Shown here one piece after another: positions 1-9,200 of a stretch of DNA of 56,551 nucleotides. The DNA lies in NCBI GenBank assembly GCA_964397625.1, contig CAYNJT010000012.1:1-56551 (forward strand), written 5' to 3'. The stretch comes from Leptolinea sp964397625 (GTDB lineage: Bacteria; Chloroflexota; Anaerolineae; Anaerolineales; Anaerolineaceae). The notes under the pieces are model-generated. The model ran no database searches, was not told the origin of the DNA, and was given only the letters and a program-made list of their open reading frames with translations. The position numbers and the translations under genes are program-made. How positions within the stretch are numbered: the first letter of the stretch is position 1; each line of letters opens with the position of its first letter.

Positions 1-302
1 GAGATGGCAGCTTTCGTTTCTACCCTCCCATGCCCAAACGATGCCAGCAATTCCAACCGGTTGGCATTCTCATTTGTGATTACTTCTGGTGCTCTGGTGG
101 CAGTGCTGGTTGGGATGCTTGTGGGTGTTACTGTGGGTTCAGGTGTACTGGTCTCCGTCGGTAATGCAGTCGGAGTAATCGGTTGTGTTGTCTCGCTGGC
201 TTTCATCCCTGTGGATACCGCGGAGGTGTTGGAGGTTTGCGGCGCGCATGATGACAGAAAAACCGCAATCAACAGGAAGAGGGTTAAGGTTTTTGATCTC
301 AT
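1..302 (-). CDS. Lipoprotein, partial (C-terminus beyond window edge)
   Basis: The reverse strand is open from an ATG at 302 to the window edge, about 100 codons without a stop. The N-terminus is a type II signal peptide: a short basic start (MRSK), a hydrophobic core and a lipobox LSSC with the modified Cys near residue 19. A long Thr/Pro/Ser-rich linker with TPT-type repeats follows, which would tether a folded domain to the membrane outside the cell. The last visible part (NANRLELLASFGHG) looks like the start of a folded domain, possibly a beta-propeller, but too little is present to name it. A purine-rich stretch upstream of 302 (AGAAAGAAGACC) could serve as ribosome binding site. The forward-strand reading frame over the same bases is a shadow. 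Confidence 0.7.
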   Translation of the reverse strand, partial: MRSKTLTLFLLIAVFLSSCAPQTSNTSAVSTGMKASETTQPITPTALPTETSTPEPTVTPTSIPTSTATRAPEVITNENANRLELLASFGHGRVETKAAI

Positions 303-394
303 GGTTGGTCTTCTTTCTATGAAGTATGTTGTTCACGGGAAACACAATGAATTATTTGGAAGAAAAAATCGTAAACAGCGAATTAGTTATCCCC

Positions 395-1273
395 TTATAA
401 AAACTCCACCAGCAGCGGATTGACCACCTCGGGCCGTTCGTAATGCGGAACATGCCCGCAGTCCTCGATCACCCGCCAGGCAGCATTCGGGAGCAGTTTT
501 CGAACTTCCTCTCCCACGCTCAAGGGGATGGTCGTGTCATGCCGGCCCCAGAGCAACAGAATGGGTATATCCGTCTGCCCCAGGCGCTCGTACACGGCGC
601 GCTGCCGGAACAGGATACCGCTGCGAAAGGTGGACAGGATGGCGCGTTTAAATCCGGCGATTTTCATCTGCGGCAGGTAATCCGCAATGTACTGCGGGAA
701 GCGCTCGGGATAGAGAAGGTCACCCGCCATACCGGCAGGCAGGGTGCGGTCGCCTGTCAGGTGCATCACCAGCTCACCGATCACCGGCATCAGCAGCAGC
801 GATTTCGGGAAAACCGGTTCGGGCATCATCCCGGCCGGGTCGATGAGCGCGAGTTTGCTTACCAACTCCGGGTGGCGGTCAGCGAAAATGGACGCCACGA
901 TCCCTCCCATGGAGGACCCCACCAGGCTGACCGGTGTGTTGATCTTCAACGCAGACAACAGGTCAAGGATCTGGCGGTCGAACGTCTCAGGACCAAATTC
1001 AATATCCGGCCGGTCAGACCAGCCGCGGCCGAAATGGTCAAAGCGCAATACCCGGAAGCCGGCATCCGCCAGTGGTTTGAAGTTGTAATCCCACAGGTAA
1101 TGCGGAACAGAATACCCGTTTAGAAAAACGACAGGCTGGCCCCCTTCAGGACCGGCCAGCTCATACCAGGTCATCCCGTCCTGCAGCCTGATGAATGTCC
1201 CGGGGATGGTTGCCCGAAAGCTGTCATCCAGTCTGAAAAATTCTCCATTCAATGCGAAGCAGCGATGAGTCAT
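395..1273 (-). CDS. Alpha/beta hydrolase fold protein
   Basis: This 292-residue protein has the full alpha/beta hydrolase layout. It shows an oxyanion-loop region (FLNGYSVP, about 50-57), a nucleophile elbow GSSMGG with Ser121, an acid in LLLWGRHD (Asp246), and His274 in the CGHVPHYERPE segment that commonly precedes the last helix. The Arg-Phe-Asp-His-Phe-Gly-Arg-Gly-Trp-Ser motif near 77-86 is typical of haloperoxidase/MhpC-like esterases. There is no signal peptide, so it is probably cytosolic. The substrate cannot be told from sequence: carboxylesters, C-C bond cleavage and epoxides all occur in this fold. It stands alone between two lipid- or membrane-related genes on the same strand. 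Confidence 0.85.
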   Translation of the reverse strand: MTHRCFALNGEFFRLDDSFRATIPGTFIRLQDGMTWYELAGPEGGQPVVFLNGYSVPHYLWDYNFKPLADAGFRVLRFDHFGRGWSDRPDIEFGPETFDRQILDLLSALKINTPVSLVGSSMGGIVASIFADRHPELVSKLALIDPAGMMPEPVFPKSLLLMPVIGELVMHLTGDRTLPAGMAGDLLYPERFPQYIADYLPQMKIAGFKRAILSTFRSGILFRQRAVYERLGQTDIPILLLWGRHDTTIPLSVGEEVRKLLPNAAWRVIEDCGHVPHYERPEVVNPLLVEFL

Positions 1274-1334
1274 TTGTCAAGGCTCCAATAAAAAGTATAA
1301 CCAATAAATTATTACAATGTTCTCGTAAAGATTT

Positions 1335-1829
1335 CTACAGGAACAATTTGATCCCGATGATTGCGATCACCACCACCAACAGCAAAATGCCCAGAAGAAA
1401 TACGTATCTACCGGAACTGACTCTGCGCGTGGGCGGCTCGACGATGGCCGCTTTCACATTCGTGTTCTTTTTCCCTTCCACCACCCGCAGATAGACCTGT
1501 TCCATGGGGAAAATATTTCCGGTGGGTGTGGTGATCGAGAAGCGTCGGTTTTCGGTAGCGGCTGGGTTTTCCGTCCACTCTCCGTTGCCCTCCCGGCGGA
1601 TCGTCTCACCAAGGTAGGCGCCCCAGAAAAATATGGTGCGGGCGGGCGTTTTGCCTTCAAACGCAGGTGAAGTCGTCAGTGCGTGCGCCCGATCGAGCAA
1701 TCTGTATAACACGGCCAGGGAATCCATGCTGAAATCCAGTTCAGCGCCGTAATCTTCGCGCGCGATCTGCACAGCCTGCTGAGCCAGCTCGATCATATTC
1801 TTTTGAAGTTCTGCCTGCATTGGTTCCAT
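1335..1829 (-). CDS. Tail-anchored membrane protein of unknown function (WGAYLGE domain)
   Basis: The start is taken at the ATG at 1829, preceded by GGGGGAG; an ATG at 1841 and a TTG at 1844 are in-frame alternatives. The product is about 164 residues: a soluble N-terminal domain of some 115 residues, a short basic linker, then one C-terminal transmembrane helix (FLLGILLLVVVIAIIGI). The soluble part carries a WGAYLGETIRR motif and a short strand-rich end (FPMEQVYLRV). The gene at 11364-12344 has the same domain (WGAYLGETQRR, YPFEQVRVRI), also followed by a TM helix, so the two are paralogues. I do not recognise a characterised family and assign no function. The C-terminal anchor implies that the domain faces the cytoplasm. 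Confidence 0.65.
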   Translation of the reverse strand: MEPMQAELQKNMIELAQQAVQIAREDYGAELDFSMDSLAVLYRLLDRAHALTTSPAFEGKTPARTIFFWGAYLGETIRREGNGEWTENPAATENRRFSITTPTGNIFPMEQVYLRVVEGKKNTNVKAAIVEPPTRRVSSGRYVFLLGILLLVVVIAIIGIKLFL

Positions 1830-1948
1830 GCTCTCCCCCATCAACCCAGGGTCAACTGAATTTTAGCATCAAATGGGAAACGAGAATCAATATACCTTTG
1901 CATTTCATTCGGTAATTTGAGGATACTGGAAACGAATTGGCAAAAAGA

Positions 1949-1977
1949 AAAGGACGCCATTAGTTCTGGCGTCCTTT
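1949..1977 (-). terminator. Rho-independent terminator of the ABC efflux operon
   Basis: An 11-bp perfect inverted repeat (arms 1949-1959 and 1967-1977, 7-nt loop) is followed on the reverse strand by a T-rich run interrupted by one C and one G. It lies about 25 nt after the stop codon of the membrane fusion protein gene, as expected for the end of that operon. Confidence 0.8.
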
Positions 1978-2001
1978 CGGTGAATTTCACCTCTACAAGA
2001 A

Positions 2002-3171
2002 TCATTCATTCAGGATTTTAACTGTCATATTCCAGTAAAACTGCGGATCACTCTGGTTCAGCTTGATATGCACCACATAGGTCATATCGCCCTGGATTTT
2101 TTCGCCCTTGGCGTGGATGGATTCGATCACACCGGAGAAGGTTTTACCGGGGAGCGCGTTGACCGTCATATTTACGGTATCTCCGACGTGCATATCCACC
2201 ACATCATCTTCCGCCAGGTCGGTGGTTTCCACCATCCAGAATGAAGTATCTGCCAGTGTGCCCACCGTGTTGCTGGGTGAAACAGTCTGCCCCACACGCA
2301 GGTCCCAGTTGGACAGGGTCCCAGCCCAGGGCGATATCAGCTGCAGATCGCGGATCTGCTGCGCGGCAGCAGATTGGGCGGCGATCGCGCTATCCAGTCG
2401 GGCCTGAAGCAGGTCGCGCGTGTCAGGATCGATCCCCTTGTCCAGTTTATTCAGGTGGAAGCGCGCCGATTCAAGGCGGGCGATGGCTTCGATCAGACGG
2501 GTGCGTTTGTCATCCAGCCCGCCCTCTTTCGGTTTCTCGTAATCGGTCAGCAGAGCGGTAAACGCTTTGTCGCGCCGCGTCGTTTCGCGATCAAGGCGTT
2601 CCTGCGCCTGTTGGCGGGACGGGGCGTCCTTGGCCAGGTTTGTCAAATTATCCAGCTTCTTCTGGGCGTCATAGACGGCGTCATCGGCTTTCACGTACTC
2701 ATCCAGCGATGTATCAAAAGCGGTTACCCTGTCATTGGATTTCATATGCCACTGGTCGGCGGCTTTGTCGTACTCGTCGCGGGCTTTTTCGAGGTCCATG
2801 GATGCCCGGGCGTTTTCCAGAAGGGCGTCATCTTTCAGCTTTTGAAGCGCGTTACGGGAATCCACTTGTTCCACCTGTGAAGCGGCAGCCTGGGCTTTGA
2901 ATGTTTCCTCACCTTCCAGCAAGGCCAAAATCTGCCCGGTTTCCACGTGATCACCGTCTTTGGCTTTTACTTCTTTCACTTTTCCACCCATGACGAAGGA
3001 AAGATCAAGTTTATTTCCGGGTACCAGCCGACCTTCAGCCACCGATACATCTTTGTATGTGACGATGACCGGGGTCGGAGACGGTGTTGCCGTCACACCG
3101 ACGGCGTTGCAGGCAGACAGGCTGCCGGCGATACTCAATAGTACGACTACAAACACAGACATTCTTTTCAT
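2002..3171 (-). CDS. HlyD/MacA-type membrane fusion lipoprotein of an ABC efflux system
   Basis: This periplasmic-adaptor-type protein has about 389 residues from the ATG at 3171, which has GAGGAAA in front; an upstream in-frame ATG at 3186 is less likely. A lipoprotein signal with lipobox LSAC near the N-terminus is followed by a TPSPTP linker. Next comes a biotinyl/lipoyl-like half (VMGGKVKEVKAKDGDHVETGQILALLEG), a long charged coiled-coil region (about 95-270), the second lipoyl half (LISPWAGTLSNWDLRVGQTV) and a beta-barrel with a membrane-proximal end. This order is that of MacA/HlyD proteins. It is the last gene of a three-gene operon with an ABC ATPase and a MacB-like permease, and would link the permease to substrate outside the membrane. 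In an organism probably lacking an LPS outer membrane it may only present substrate. Confidence 0.88.
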   Translation of the reverse strand: MKRMSVFVVVLLSIAGSLSACNAVGVTATPSPTPVIVTYKDVSVAEGRLVPGNKLDLSFVMGGKVKEVKAKDGDHVETGQILALLEGEETFKAQAAASQVEQVDSRNALQKLKDDALLENARASMDLEKARDEYDKAADQWHMKSNDRVTAFDTSLDEYVKADDAVYDAQKKLDNLTNLAKDAPSRQQAQERLDRETTRRDKAFTALLTDYEKPKEGGLDDKRTRLIEAIARLESARFHLNKLDKGIDPDTRDLLQARLDSAIAAQSAAAQQIRDLQLISPWAGTLSNWDLRVGQTVSPSNTVGTLADTSFWMVETTDLAEDDVVDMHVGDTVNMTVNALPGKTFSGVIESIHAKGEKIQGDMTYVVHIKLNQSDPQFYWNMTVKILNE

Positions 3172-3193
3172 TTTTTCCTCGCTCATTAGGGAT

Positions 3194-5593
3194 TTATTCG
3201 TAAGAGAGAACTTCGCGCACGGTCAATTGGGCAGCCGACCGGGCAGGAAGCGCGCTTGAAACAATGGATAACAGGACAACCAACGCGAGCCAGATCAACG
3301 CGCCCCAGACCGGGTAGCTGTAGGCCAGCCCCATGTTCAGGAATGAATGGCCGATCATGTCGCAGAAAACCCAGGTCAACGGGATGGCGAGCAGCAAACT
3401 AATAAACCAGCTCAGAACACCAATGACGATCCCTTCGATCACCACAATGCGGATGACCGACCGATCGGACCCGCCAAACGCGCGCAGCACGCCGATCTCG
3501 CGGCTGCGGTCGATTACGTTCAGGCTCATGGTGCCGGTCAAACCCAGTCCGCCAACAAAGGACAGCAGAACAACCATGAAAAGAAGCAGCACGATGATGA
3601 TGCCAAACGCGGAATTGATTTCAAGTCGCTCGTCATCTGTCATCAAGACGGAGTTGACCCCGATTCCCGCGTCTTCATAGGCTTTCTCCAATTCACGGCC
3701 AATCCTTTTGCGATCCTCCGTGGTCGCCGCGCTTGTGGTAACCATGGCCATATCCGAACGGTTCTCCTGGTTGGAAAGCGCGTTGAAAGTTCGCAGGGGA
3801 ATATATGCCAGGTAACCCACCGTCTGGTTGCCCATCAACTCAACGATGCCGACGATGGTGAAAGTTCTTTCATCGCCATTAACTTTGATCACAACGTTCT
3901 TTCCCAATGCCAGATCCGGCTCCACATCCAGAAGGCCCATACCTACCACCACCGCGTTGGAATCATCCGGCTGCAGCCAACGCCCCTGCAAAACGTGCGG
4001 TTTCAACATGGGTGTCTCGGGGGGCACACCGAAGAAAAACAACGGATTGCTTTCACTGCCATCCGGACGCACCCGGCGGGTCATTTCAAAACCCCAGCCT
4101 TCAACACGGGTGATCCCTGGCACTCGCGATGCCACACTTTGAAGGCGTTCTTCCAGAAATTTCTGGTCCAGGTCAACCCAGAAGTCATAATTCCAGAAGC
4201 TGATCATGTTGTCGACAGTCTGTACCATGGAAGCCCGCAGGTTGATCACGGTGATGAACGTTCCCCCGGCAATTGACAGCATGATCAACGACAGGATCAG
4301 GCGGCCGCGTTTGCGGAACGGATTACGGATGGCAAAGAGAACACCGCGGTTCAACCCCTTTATTCGTTTAAGAATCCTGTCGATTGTCAATATGCCTGAC
4401 CACACCTGATTCTGTCCGTATTCGCTCAACGCCTGGGCAGGGGGACGGCTGGCGCCGCCCAGTACGGGAACCAGCGCGGCCAGAATGGGGATAAAAATCC
4501 CGGCAGCAAATTGGATCAGGATGACCCAGTAAGGAAATTGATTGGCATCAATAATGTAATTGAATTGCTCACCGATGAACTGAACAAATCCACGGGTTGC
4601 CAGAATGGTGAACGGTATGGCGATCAGTGTGCCAAGTATGCCCAATACAGTCACCATGCCCAGGTAGATTCCGACGATCTGATTTGTGCGTCCGCCCACG
4701 GCCTTGATCACGCCGATCTGACGGGTTTGTTGGGCAATCAACGCCGATATGGAGTTGATGATCAGGAAAACGCCCAGCAGTAGAATGAGCAAACCGATCA
4801 TGATTAACAACAGGATCACCGTATTGGCAATGTAATCCAACGGGTAACTGTCTGCCGCAGGGCGGAAGGTTGTGTAGACCACCAGGTTGTCGCCTTCGAG
4901 ATGATCTGTGATCTCATCGGATATCCGTTGAATGTACGCCGGATCGTGGATGTCACCCTTCAACCGTACATAAAGTTCGTTATATTTTGCGTCTTCACCC
5001 AACCATACCAATGTGTCATCGTCGATAAAGGCGTAAACAGTGCCTTCCAGAAAAGCCGGCATGTGATAGAGGTCGTGTGCCACACCGCTGATACGAAGAC
5101 CGCGTTCGCGTCCATTCGGCATCTTTATCTGGATCGATTGGCCTTCGCGCAAATTCAGATAGGACATGGATCCACGTTCCATCAACAGGGTTCCCTTCGA
5201 AGGCGGCCACTCACCGGATATGTGCCAGATTTTGTTCACTTTAAGCTCGTCAAAATCATCCACACCAAAGAGAACAAGGTCTCGCCAGTTTTCCTGAGAC
5301 GGATCGGATTTCATCCGGACCTGCAGATTGCGACGGGCTTCGGCTTCTTCCACACCGTCAATGGTTTCGATGCTGTCAGTCAGCTCGGACTCAAACTCAC
5401 TTGTGGTGAATACCAGGTGAGGGGGATTGGTTTCGGCATAACGCAGAGGAAGCTGTTCCTGCAAAATGACCTGACTCGCGGCAATGGTTCCAACGGCAAA
5501 AACACTGACACTGATGGTCATCAGTAACAAAATGGTACGGGCGCGGTTTAACCACAAGTCGCGCAGTACTTTTCGACAGCGTATGCCGATCAT
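3194..5593 (-). CDS. MacB/FtsX-family ABC transporter permease
   Basis: This 799-residue integral membrane protein has two FtsX-type units. An N-terminal TM helix (about 15-40) is followed by a large extracytoplasmic domain. A three-helix FtsX block lies around 260-380, and a second TM helix with another large extracytoplasmic domain runs from about 425. The C-terminal FtsX block covers about 665-790. Conserved FtsX phrases are visible (QIGVIKAVGG and EIGVLRAFGG). Such permeases couple cytoplasmic ATP hydrolysis to movements outside the membrane and export lipids, peptides or antibiotics, or move lipoproteins; the substrate here is unknown. Its start overlaps the stop of the ATPase gene by 4 nt (ATGA), which indicates translational coupling. 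Confidence 0.9.
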   Translation of the reverse strand: MIGIRCRKVLRDLWLNRARTILLLMTISVSVFAVGTIAASQVILQEQLPLRYAETNPPHLVFTTSEFESELTDSIETIDGVEEAEARRNLQVRMKSDPSQENWRDLVLFGVDDFDELKVNKIWHISGEWPPSKGTLLMERGSMSYLNLREGQSIQIKMPNGRERGLRISGVAHDLYHMPAFLEGTVYAFIDDDTLVWLGEDAKYNELYVRLKGDIHDPAYIQRISDEITDHLEGDNLVVYTTFRPAADSYPLDYIANTVILLLIMIGLLILLLGVFLIINSISALIAQQTRQIGVIKAVGGRTNQIVGIYLGMVTVLGILGTLIAIPFTILATRGFVQFIGEQFNYIIDANQFPYWVILIQFAAGIFIPILAALVPVLGGASRPPAQALSEYGQNQVWSGILTIDRILKRIKGLNRGVLFAIRNPFRKRGRLILSLIMLSIAGGTFITVINLRASMVQTVDNMISFWNYDFWVDLDQKFLEERLQSVASRVPGITRVEGWGFEMTRRVRPDGSESNPLFFFGVPPETPMLKPHVLQGRWLQPDDSNAVVVGMGLLDVEPDLALGKNVVIKVNGDERTFTIVGIVELMGNQTVGYLAYIPLRTFNALSNQENRSDMAMVTTSAATTEDRKRIGRELEKAYEDAGIGVNSVLMTDDERLEINSAFGIIIVLLLFMVVLLSFVGGLGLTGTMSLNVIDRSREIGVLRAFGGSDRSVIRIVVIEGIVIGVLSWFISLLLAIPLTWVFCDMIGHSFLNMGLAYSYPVWGALIWLALVVLLSIVSSALPARSAAQLTVREVLSYE

Positions 5594-6333
5594 TTGCGGC
5601 CTCTCCTGATTGAATCTTCAACTATTTGCCCGTCGGCAATGCGGACAAGCCGGCCGGCGCGCTGCGCCAGGTCAGGATCGTGGGTGACCATTAAAACGGT
5701 TTTCCCTTGACGGGCAAGACGCTCAAATAAGCCCACAACAGCCTGTGCTGTGGCCGAATCGAGGTTGCCAGTGGGTTCATCAGCCACGATCAGTGGCGGG
5801 TCGTTTGCCAGGGCGCGGGCGATGGCCACACGCTGCTGCTGCCCGCCAGACAGGTTTGCCGGGAGCTTGTTGGCCTGATCGGCGATCTCAACAGATTCGA
5901 GCCGCTGCAGGGCGTTTCGTTCGCGGTCTCCGTTACTGAAACAGCCGCTCAAGTCCATTGGGAGCATCACGTTCTCCAGAACGGTAAGTGTAGGGAGAAG
6001 CTGAAAAAATTGGAAGACAACCCCCACAGAACGCCCACGCCAGATGGCCAGCTTGTTTTCGTTATAAGTATGGATAGGCGCGTTGACCACCCATATCTCG
6101 CCACCTGAAGGCCGGTCTATTCCGGTGATCATGTTAATCAATGTGCTCTTGCCGCTGCCCGATTTTCCCACCACTGCCACGAATTCGCCTTCATTCACAT
6201 GCAGGTCAATTGACTTTAGCGCCTGGCAAGTTCCCCCGCTTCCCTCATAGGTTTTGGAAACCTGGTGGATGTCGATTAGCGCATCTGGAACTGTGGAATA
6301 TCGGTTTTGGCTTTTTTTTGTGCCGCTAAACAT
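5590..6333 (-). CDS. ABC transporter ATP-binding protein (LolD/MacB type)
   Basis: I place the start at the ATG at 6333 because a GAGAGGAAA ribosome binding site precedes it; the longer frame to 6429 has no such site. The 247-residue protein has Walker A GKSGSGKS (56-63), the Q-loop FQFFQLLP, the signature LSGGQQQR (161-168), Walker B with LIVADEPTGNLD (181-192) and the H-loop (VTHD). The wording DEPTGNLD and the CQALKSIDLHVNEGEFVAVVG opening are typical of the LolD/MacB/FtsE branch, which pairs with FtsX-type permeases as found next door. It is first in the operon with the permease (4-nt overlap) and the fusion protein. It is divergent from the LuxR-type regulator at 6486, so the 150-bp gap should hold both promoters. 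Confidence 0.92.
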   Translation of the reverse strand: MFSGTKKSQNRYSTVPDALIDIHQVSKTYEGSGGTCQALKSIDLHVNEGEFVAVVGKSGSGKSTLINMITGIDRPSGGEIWVVNAPIHTYNENKLAIWRGRSVGVVFQFFQLLPTLTVLENVMLPMDLSGCFSNGDRERNALQRLESVEIADQANKLPANLSGGQQQRVAIARALANDPPLIVADEPTGNLDSATAQAVVGLFERLARQGKTVLMVTHDPDLAQRAGRLVRIADGQIVEDSIRRGRK

Positions 6334-6485
6334 GTTTTTTTCCTCTCTATCCTTAATCCAATTGTTCCTTACAAGGTTAAACCGCAAAGAGAGGTGTGTC
6401 AGGGCACTTAAGAGGTAAAAAAGTTCCATTCTCCCGTATGTTAAAATGGAGACAATTCCATTATTAAGGGTGACATGGAAATCGG

Positions 6486-9200
6486 ATGGATCTCAGCGAT
6501 CAATTTCTCAATGTGAAGACCATACCCCCGCAAATTCGCGCCGAACGGGTCAAACGCCAGCGTTTAATGAAAAAGCTGGAAGGTATCTTCAAAACCCCGG
6601 TTACGGTGATTTGCGCCCCGGCGGGGTATGGAAAAACAACACTATTGGTTGACTGGATGGAAACCGCGCCAGCACCAGTGGTATGGTTCACCCTTTCAGA
6701 TGAAGAAAATGACGCAGTCCGTTTCCTGAATTATCTCGTCCAGGCCATTCAGAGCGCTCTGCCGGAAATCGGAAAATCCACCCAGGCAGCCATTAATCTG
6801 CCGGGAACAACTTCCCTGGAGAACTGCCTTCATCTTCTGGTAAACGAATTATCCACATTGACTTCACCCATCGCGATTGTATTGGACGACTACCACGAGA
6901 TCACATCATCAGATGTGCAAGAAATGGTGAGCCATCTGGTCGAGCATCTACCGCCTAAATTGCATTTGATTTTCGCCACACGGATTGAACCTCCGCTCCC
7001 CCTGGCACGATTGCGTGCCCGAAACCTCATACTGGAAGTCCGTACGCGGGATCTCTCATTTAAAGTTGAAGAGATCAAAGAATTCTTCCGCTTGGCAATG
7101 AATAGCACGCCATCGGAAACAGTCTGCCGGCAATTGGAACGGCAGACAGAAGGATGGATCTCAGCACTCCAACTTGCCGCAATCTCGATGCGAGAAGGGG
7201 AGGATATTCTCACCGGTGCCGGTCCTTTCGCCGGCAGGCATTATATATTTGATTTTCTGGCTGAAGAAGTCCTATCTAAATTGCCTGATGATATGCGGAA
7301 GTTCCTGTTGTGTGTTTCCCTGCCGGAGAGACTTTCAGGCCCACTTTGTGATGTATTGGTAAAGCCATTCCAACCTCATGAAAATGGCGCCCAATGTCTT
7401 GAAGCGCTTGAACATGCCAGTCTGTTTATACAGGCATTGGATGAAGACCACAAATGGTACCGATTTCACACCCTTTTCGCCGAATTTTTACGCAACCGTT
7501 TGGCGGAAGTCGCGCCAGAGGAGATTCCTCTTTTGCACCAAAGATCAGCTTCATGGTTGACAGCGAACGGTTTGGTCGAGGAAGCCTATGTGCATGCCCT
7601 ACTCGGAGGCAACCAGGAACAGGCGGTCCAGATCATTGAGAACCAGGCAAGTGTCCTTGAGGTTAGGGGGGAAATGGGGACATTGGAGCAATGGTTAAAG
7701 CGTTTGTCGGAAGAGAGAATCTTATCCCGACCGCGCTTGTGCCTTGCGTCGGCATGGATTGCTTTTTGCCGGTTGGATACCCAAAACGTCCAAAAATATT
7801 TAAACAAGGCAGAAGCTCTACTGACGGATAGCCATGATGAGGACCTGCTCGGGGAACTTCTGGCGGCAAGGGCGTTTCTTGCTGGAATGACAGATAACGC
7901 GGAACAGACCACACTTTTGAACGAAAAAGCCGCTTCCTATCTACGTGATCAACGTCATTTTCTGTATTGTTTACTAAAACTCAACCAGTCTCTTCCTGTG
8001 ATGATGTCTGGAAACCTGCAAAAAGCGGTTCCACTCCTCGAAGAGGCAATAAACTACGCTCGGGCTACAGAAAATCATTTTATTGCCCTGCTTGGAATGA
8101 GAATTCTTGGCGAGGCATATATGTTGCAGGGCAGGTACTCCTGGGCTGAAAACCTGTTCCAACAGGCGATGGAAATGATCCAAGCACATCTGGGAACGCG
8201 TTCACCTTTGATTGGAGTTGCCCGGTTGGGACTGGGTGAAATCTACCGCCAGCGAAACAGACTGGCAGAGGCAGAGAAGGAACTGGAAGAAGGTATCGCG
8301 CAGGTGATTGATTGGCTGCCAGCCATTGTTCTCGACGGATTGGCGTGGCTTTCCAACACTCGTCAATCTGGCGGTGACCCGGCTGGAGCGCGAAGAGCGC
8401 TGCAAAAAGCCAAAGAAATCTCACTGGATGAAAGTCATCCCTTATTGGATGAATGGATGCTGGAAATTATTATTGCCCGCTTGAATATTATTCAGGGCAA
8501 CCTGGAAGAAGGTCTCCGTTGGGCAAAAAGCAAAGGATTGAATCTTGATACCCTTGATAACCTTGATGATTTCTATCAGACAAACCCTTCCATTTTTCGA
8601 ACCTCTGCGCTCACAACATTAGCCAGGCTCTATCTTCTCTCAGGGCGCCGCGAGAAAACTCCCGGAGCTTTGGAAAAGTCAGCCCACATATTAACAACAT
8701 GCCTGCCGATTGCCCGAAATAATGGTGAGAATGCGATTCTCATGGAAGGATTACTGATCCTGGCCCAGGCTGCTGCCTGTCTGGGAGATGAAACCCGGGC
8801 GCAGGAATGTGTTCACAATGCGCTGGACCTTGGCGAAACGGAACGTCCTATTCGAATTTTTCTCGATGAAGGGAAACACATCATCGCGTTGCTTGAAAAG
8901 CGCCGTTCAATGGACTTGCCATTCAATGAATATAGTTACATTGACTTGTTGCTTTCCACCTGGCAGACAGAAAAGGCCAAATTGTTACGCGCGCGATCCC
9001 AATCAGATGCGTTAACCTTCAGGGAATTGGATGTGTTGCGTTTGGTTGCGGAAGGAAAATCTAATCAACAAATTTCCGAACAGCTGGTTCTGTCCTTGAA
9101 CACTGTTAAGAAACATGTCAGTTCAGCTATGGACAAACTGGATGCGCGAAATCGCTCAACGGCTGTGATCATTGCCCGTCAGCAAGGCTTGATTAATTAA
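6486..9200 (+). CDS. MalT-like LuxR-family ATP-dependent transcriptional regulator
   Basis: This 904-residue protein has the STAND-type MalT architecture. The N-terminal P-loop APAGYGKTT lies at 44-52 and the Walker B region IAIVLDDYHE, with two acidic residues, at 129-138. The NACHT-like part continues to about 340. A long helical TPR-like sensor region (about 350-830) follows, and a C-terminal LuxR helix-turn-helix (TFRELDVLRLVAEGKSNQQISEQL, with LSLNTVKKHV) occupies about 844-904. Family members oligomerise on DNA when ATP and an inducer bind and act as activators. The effector is not predictable. It is divergent from the ABC efflux operon and could control it. Its last 8 bp overlap the end of the convergent diguanylate cyclase gene. 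Confidence 0.93.
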   Translation: MDLSDQFLNVKTIPPQIRAERVKRQRLMKKLEGIFKTPVTVICAPAGYGKTTLLVDWMETAPAPVVWFTLSDEENDAVRFLNYLVQAIQSALPEIGKSTQAAINLPGTTSLENCLHLLVNELSTLTSPIAIVLDDYHEITSSDVQEMVSHLVEHLPPKLHLIFATRIEPPLPLARLRARNLILEVRTRDLSFKVEEIKEFFRLAMNSTPSETVCRQLERQTEGWISALQLAAISMREGEDILTGAGPFAGRHYIFDFLAEEVLSKLPDDMRKFLLCVSLPERLSGPLCDVLVKPFQPHENGAQCLEALEHASLFIQALDEDHKWYRFHTLFAEFLRNRLAEVAPEEIPLLHQRSASWLTANGLVEEAYVHALLGGNQEQAVQIIENQASVLEVRGEMGTLEQWLKRLSEERILSRPRLCLASAWIAFCRLDTQNVQKYLNKAEALLTDSHDEDLLGELLAARAFLAGMTDNAEQTTLLNEKAASYLRDQRHFLYCLLKLNQSLPVMMSGNLQKAVPLLEEAINYARATENHFIALLGMRILGEAYMLQGRYSWAENLFQQAMEMIQAHLGTRSPLIGVARLGLGEIYRQRNRLAEAEKELEEGIAQVIDWLPAIVLDGLAWLSNTRQSGGDPAGARRALQKAKEISLDESHPLLDEWMLEIIIARLNIIQGNLEEGLRWAKSKGLNLDTLDNLDDFYQTNPSIFRTSALTTLARLYLLSGRREKTPGALEKSAHILTTCLPIARNNGENAILMEGLLILAQAAACLGDETRAQECVHNALDLGETERPIRIFLDEGKHIIALLEKRRSMDLPFNEYSYIDLLLSTWQTEKAKLLRARSQSDALTFRELDVLRLVAEGKSNQQISEQLVLSLNTVKKHVSSAMDKLDARNRSTAVIIARQQGLIN

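Noticed and set aside
4..423. Forward-strand 139-codon frame at the window start
   Set aside because: It is the complement of a lipoprotein gene with a clear signal peptide and Thr/Pro linker; the Val/Gly-rich translation is the typical antisense of such a linker.
443..1123. Forward-strand frames opposite the alpha/beta hydrolase gene
   Set aside because: The reverse strand encodes a complete hydrolase with an intact catalytic triad; the forward frames have no motif.
3347..4276. 309-codon forward frame opposite the MacB-like permease
   Set aside because: It is His/Gln/Asp-rich, as expected from the complement of a membrane protein gene, and has no family resemblance.
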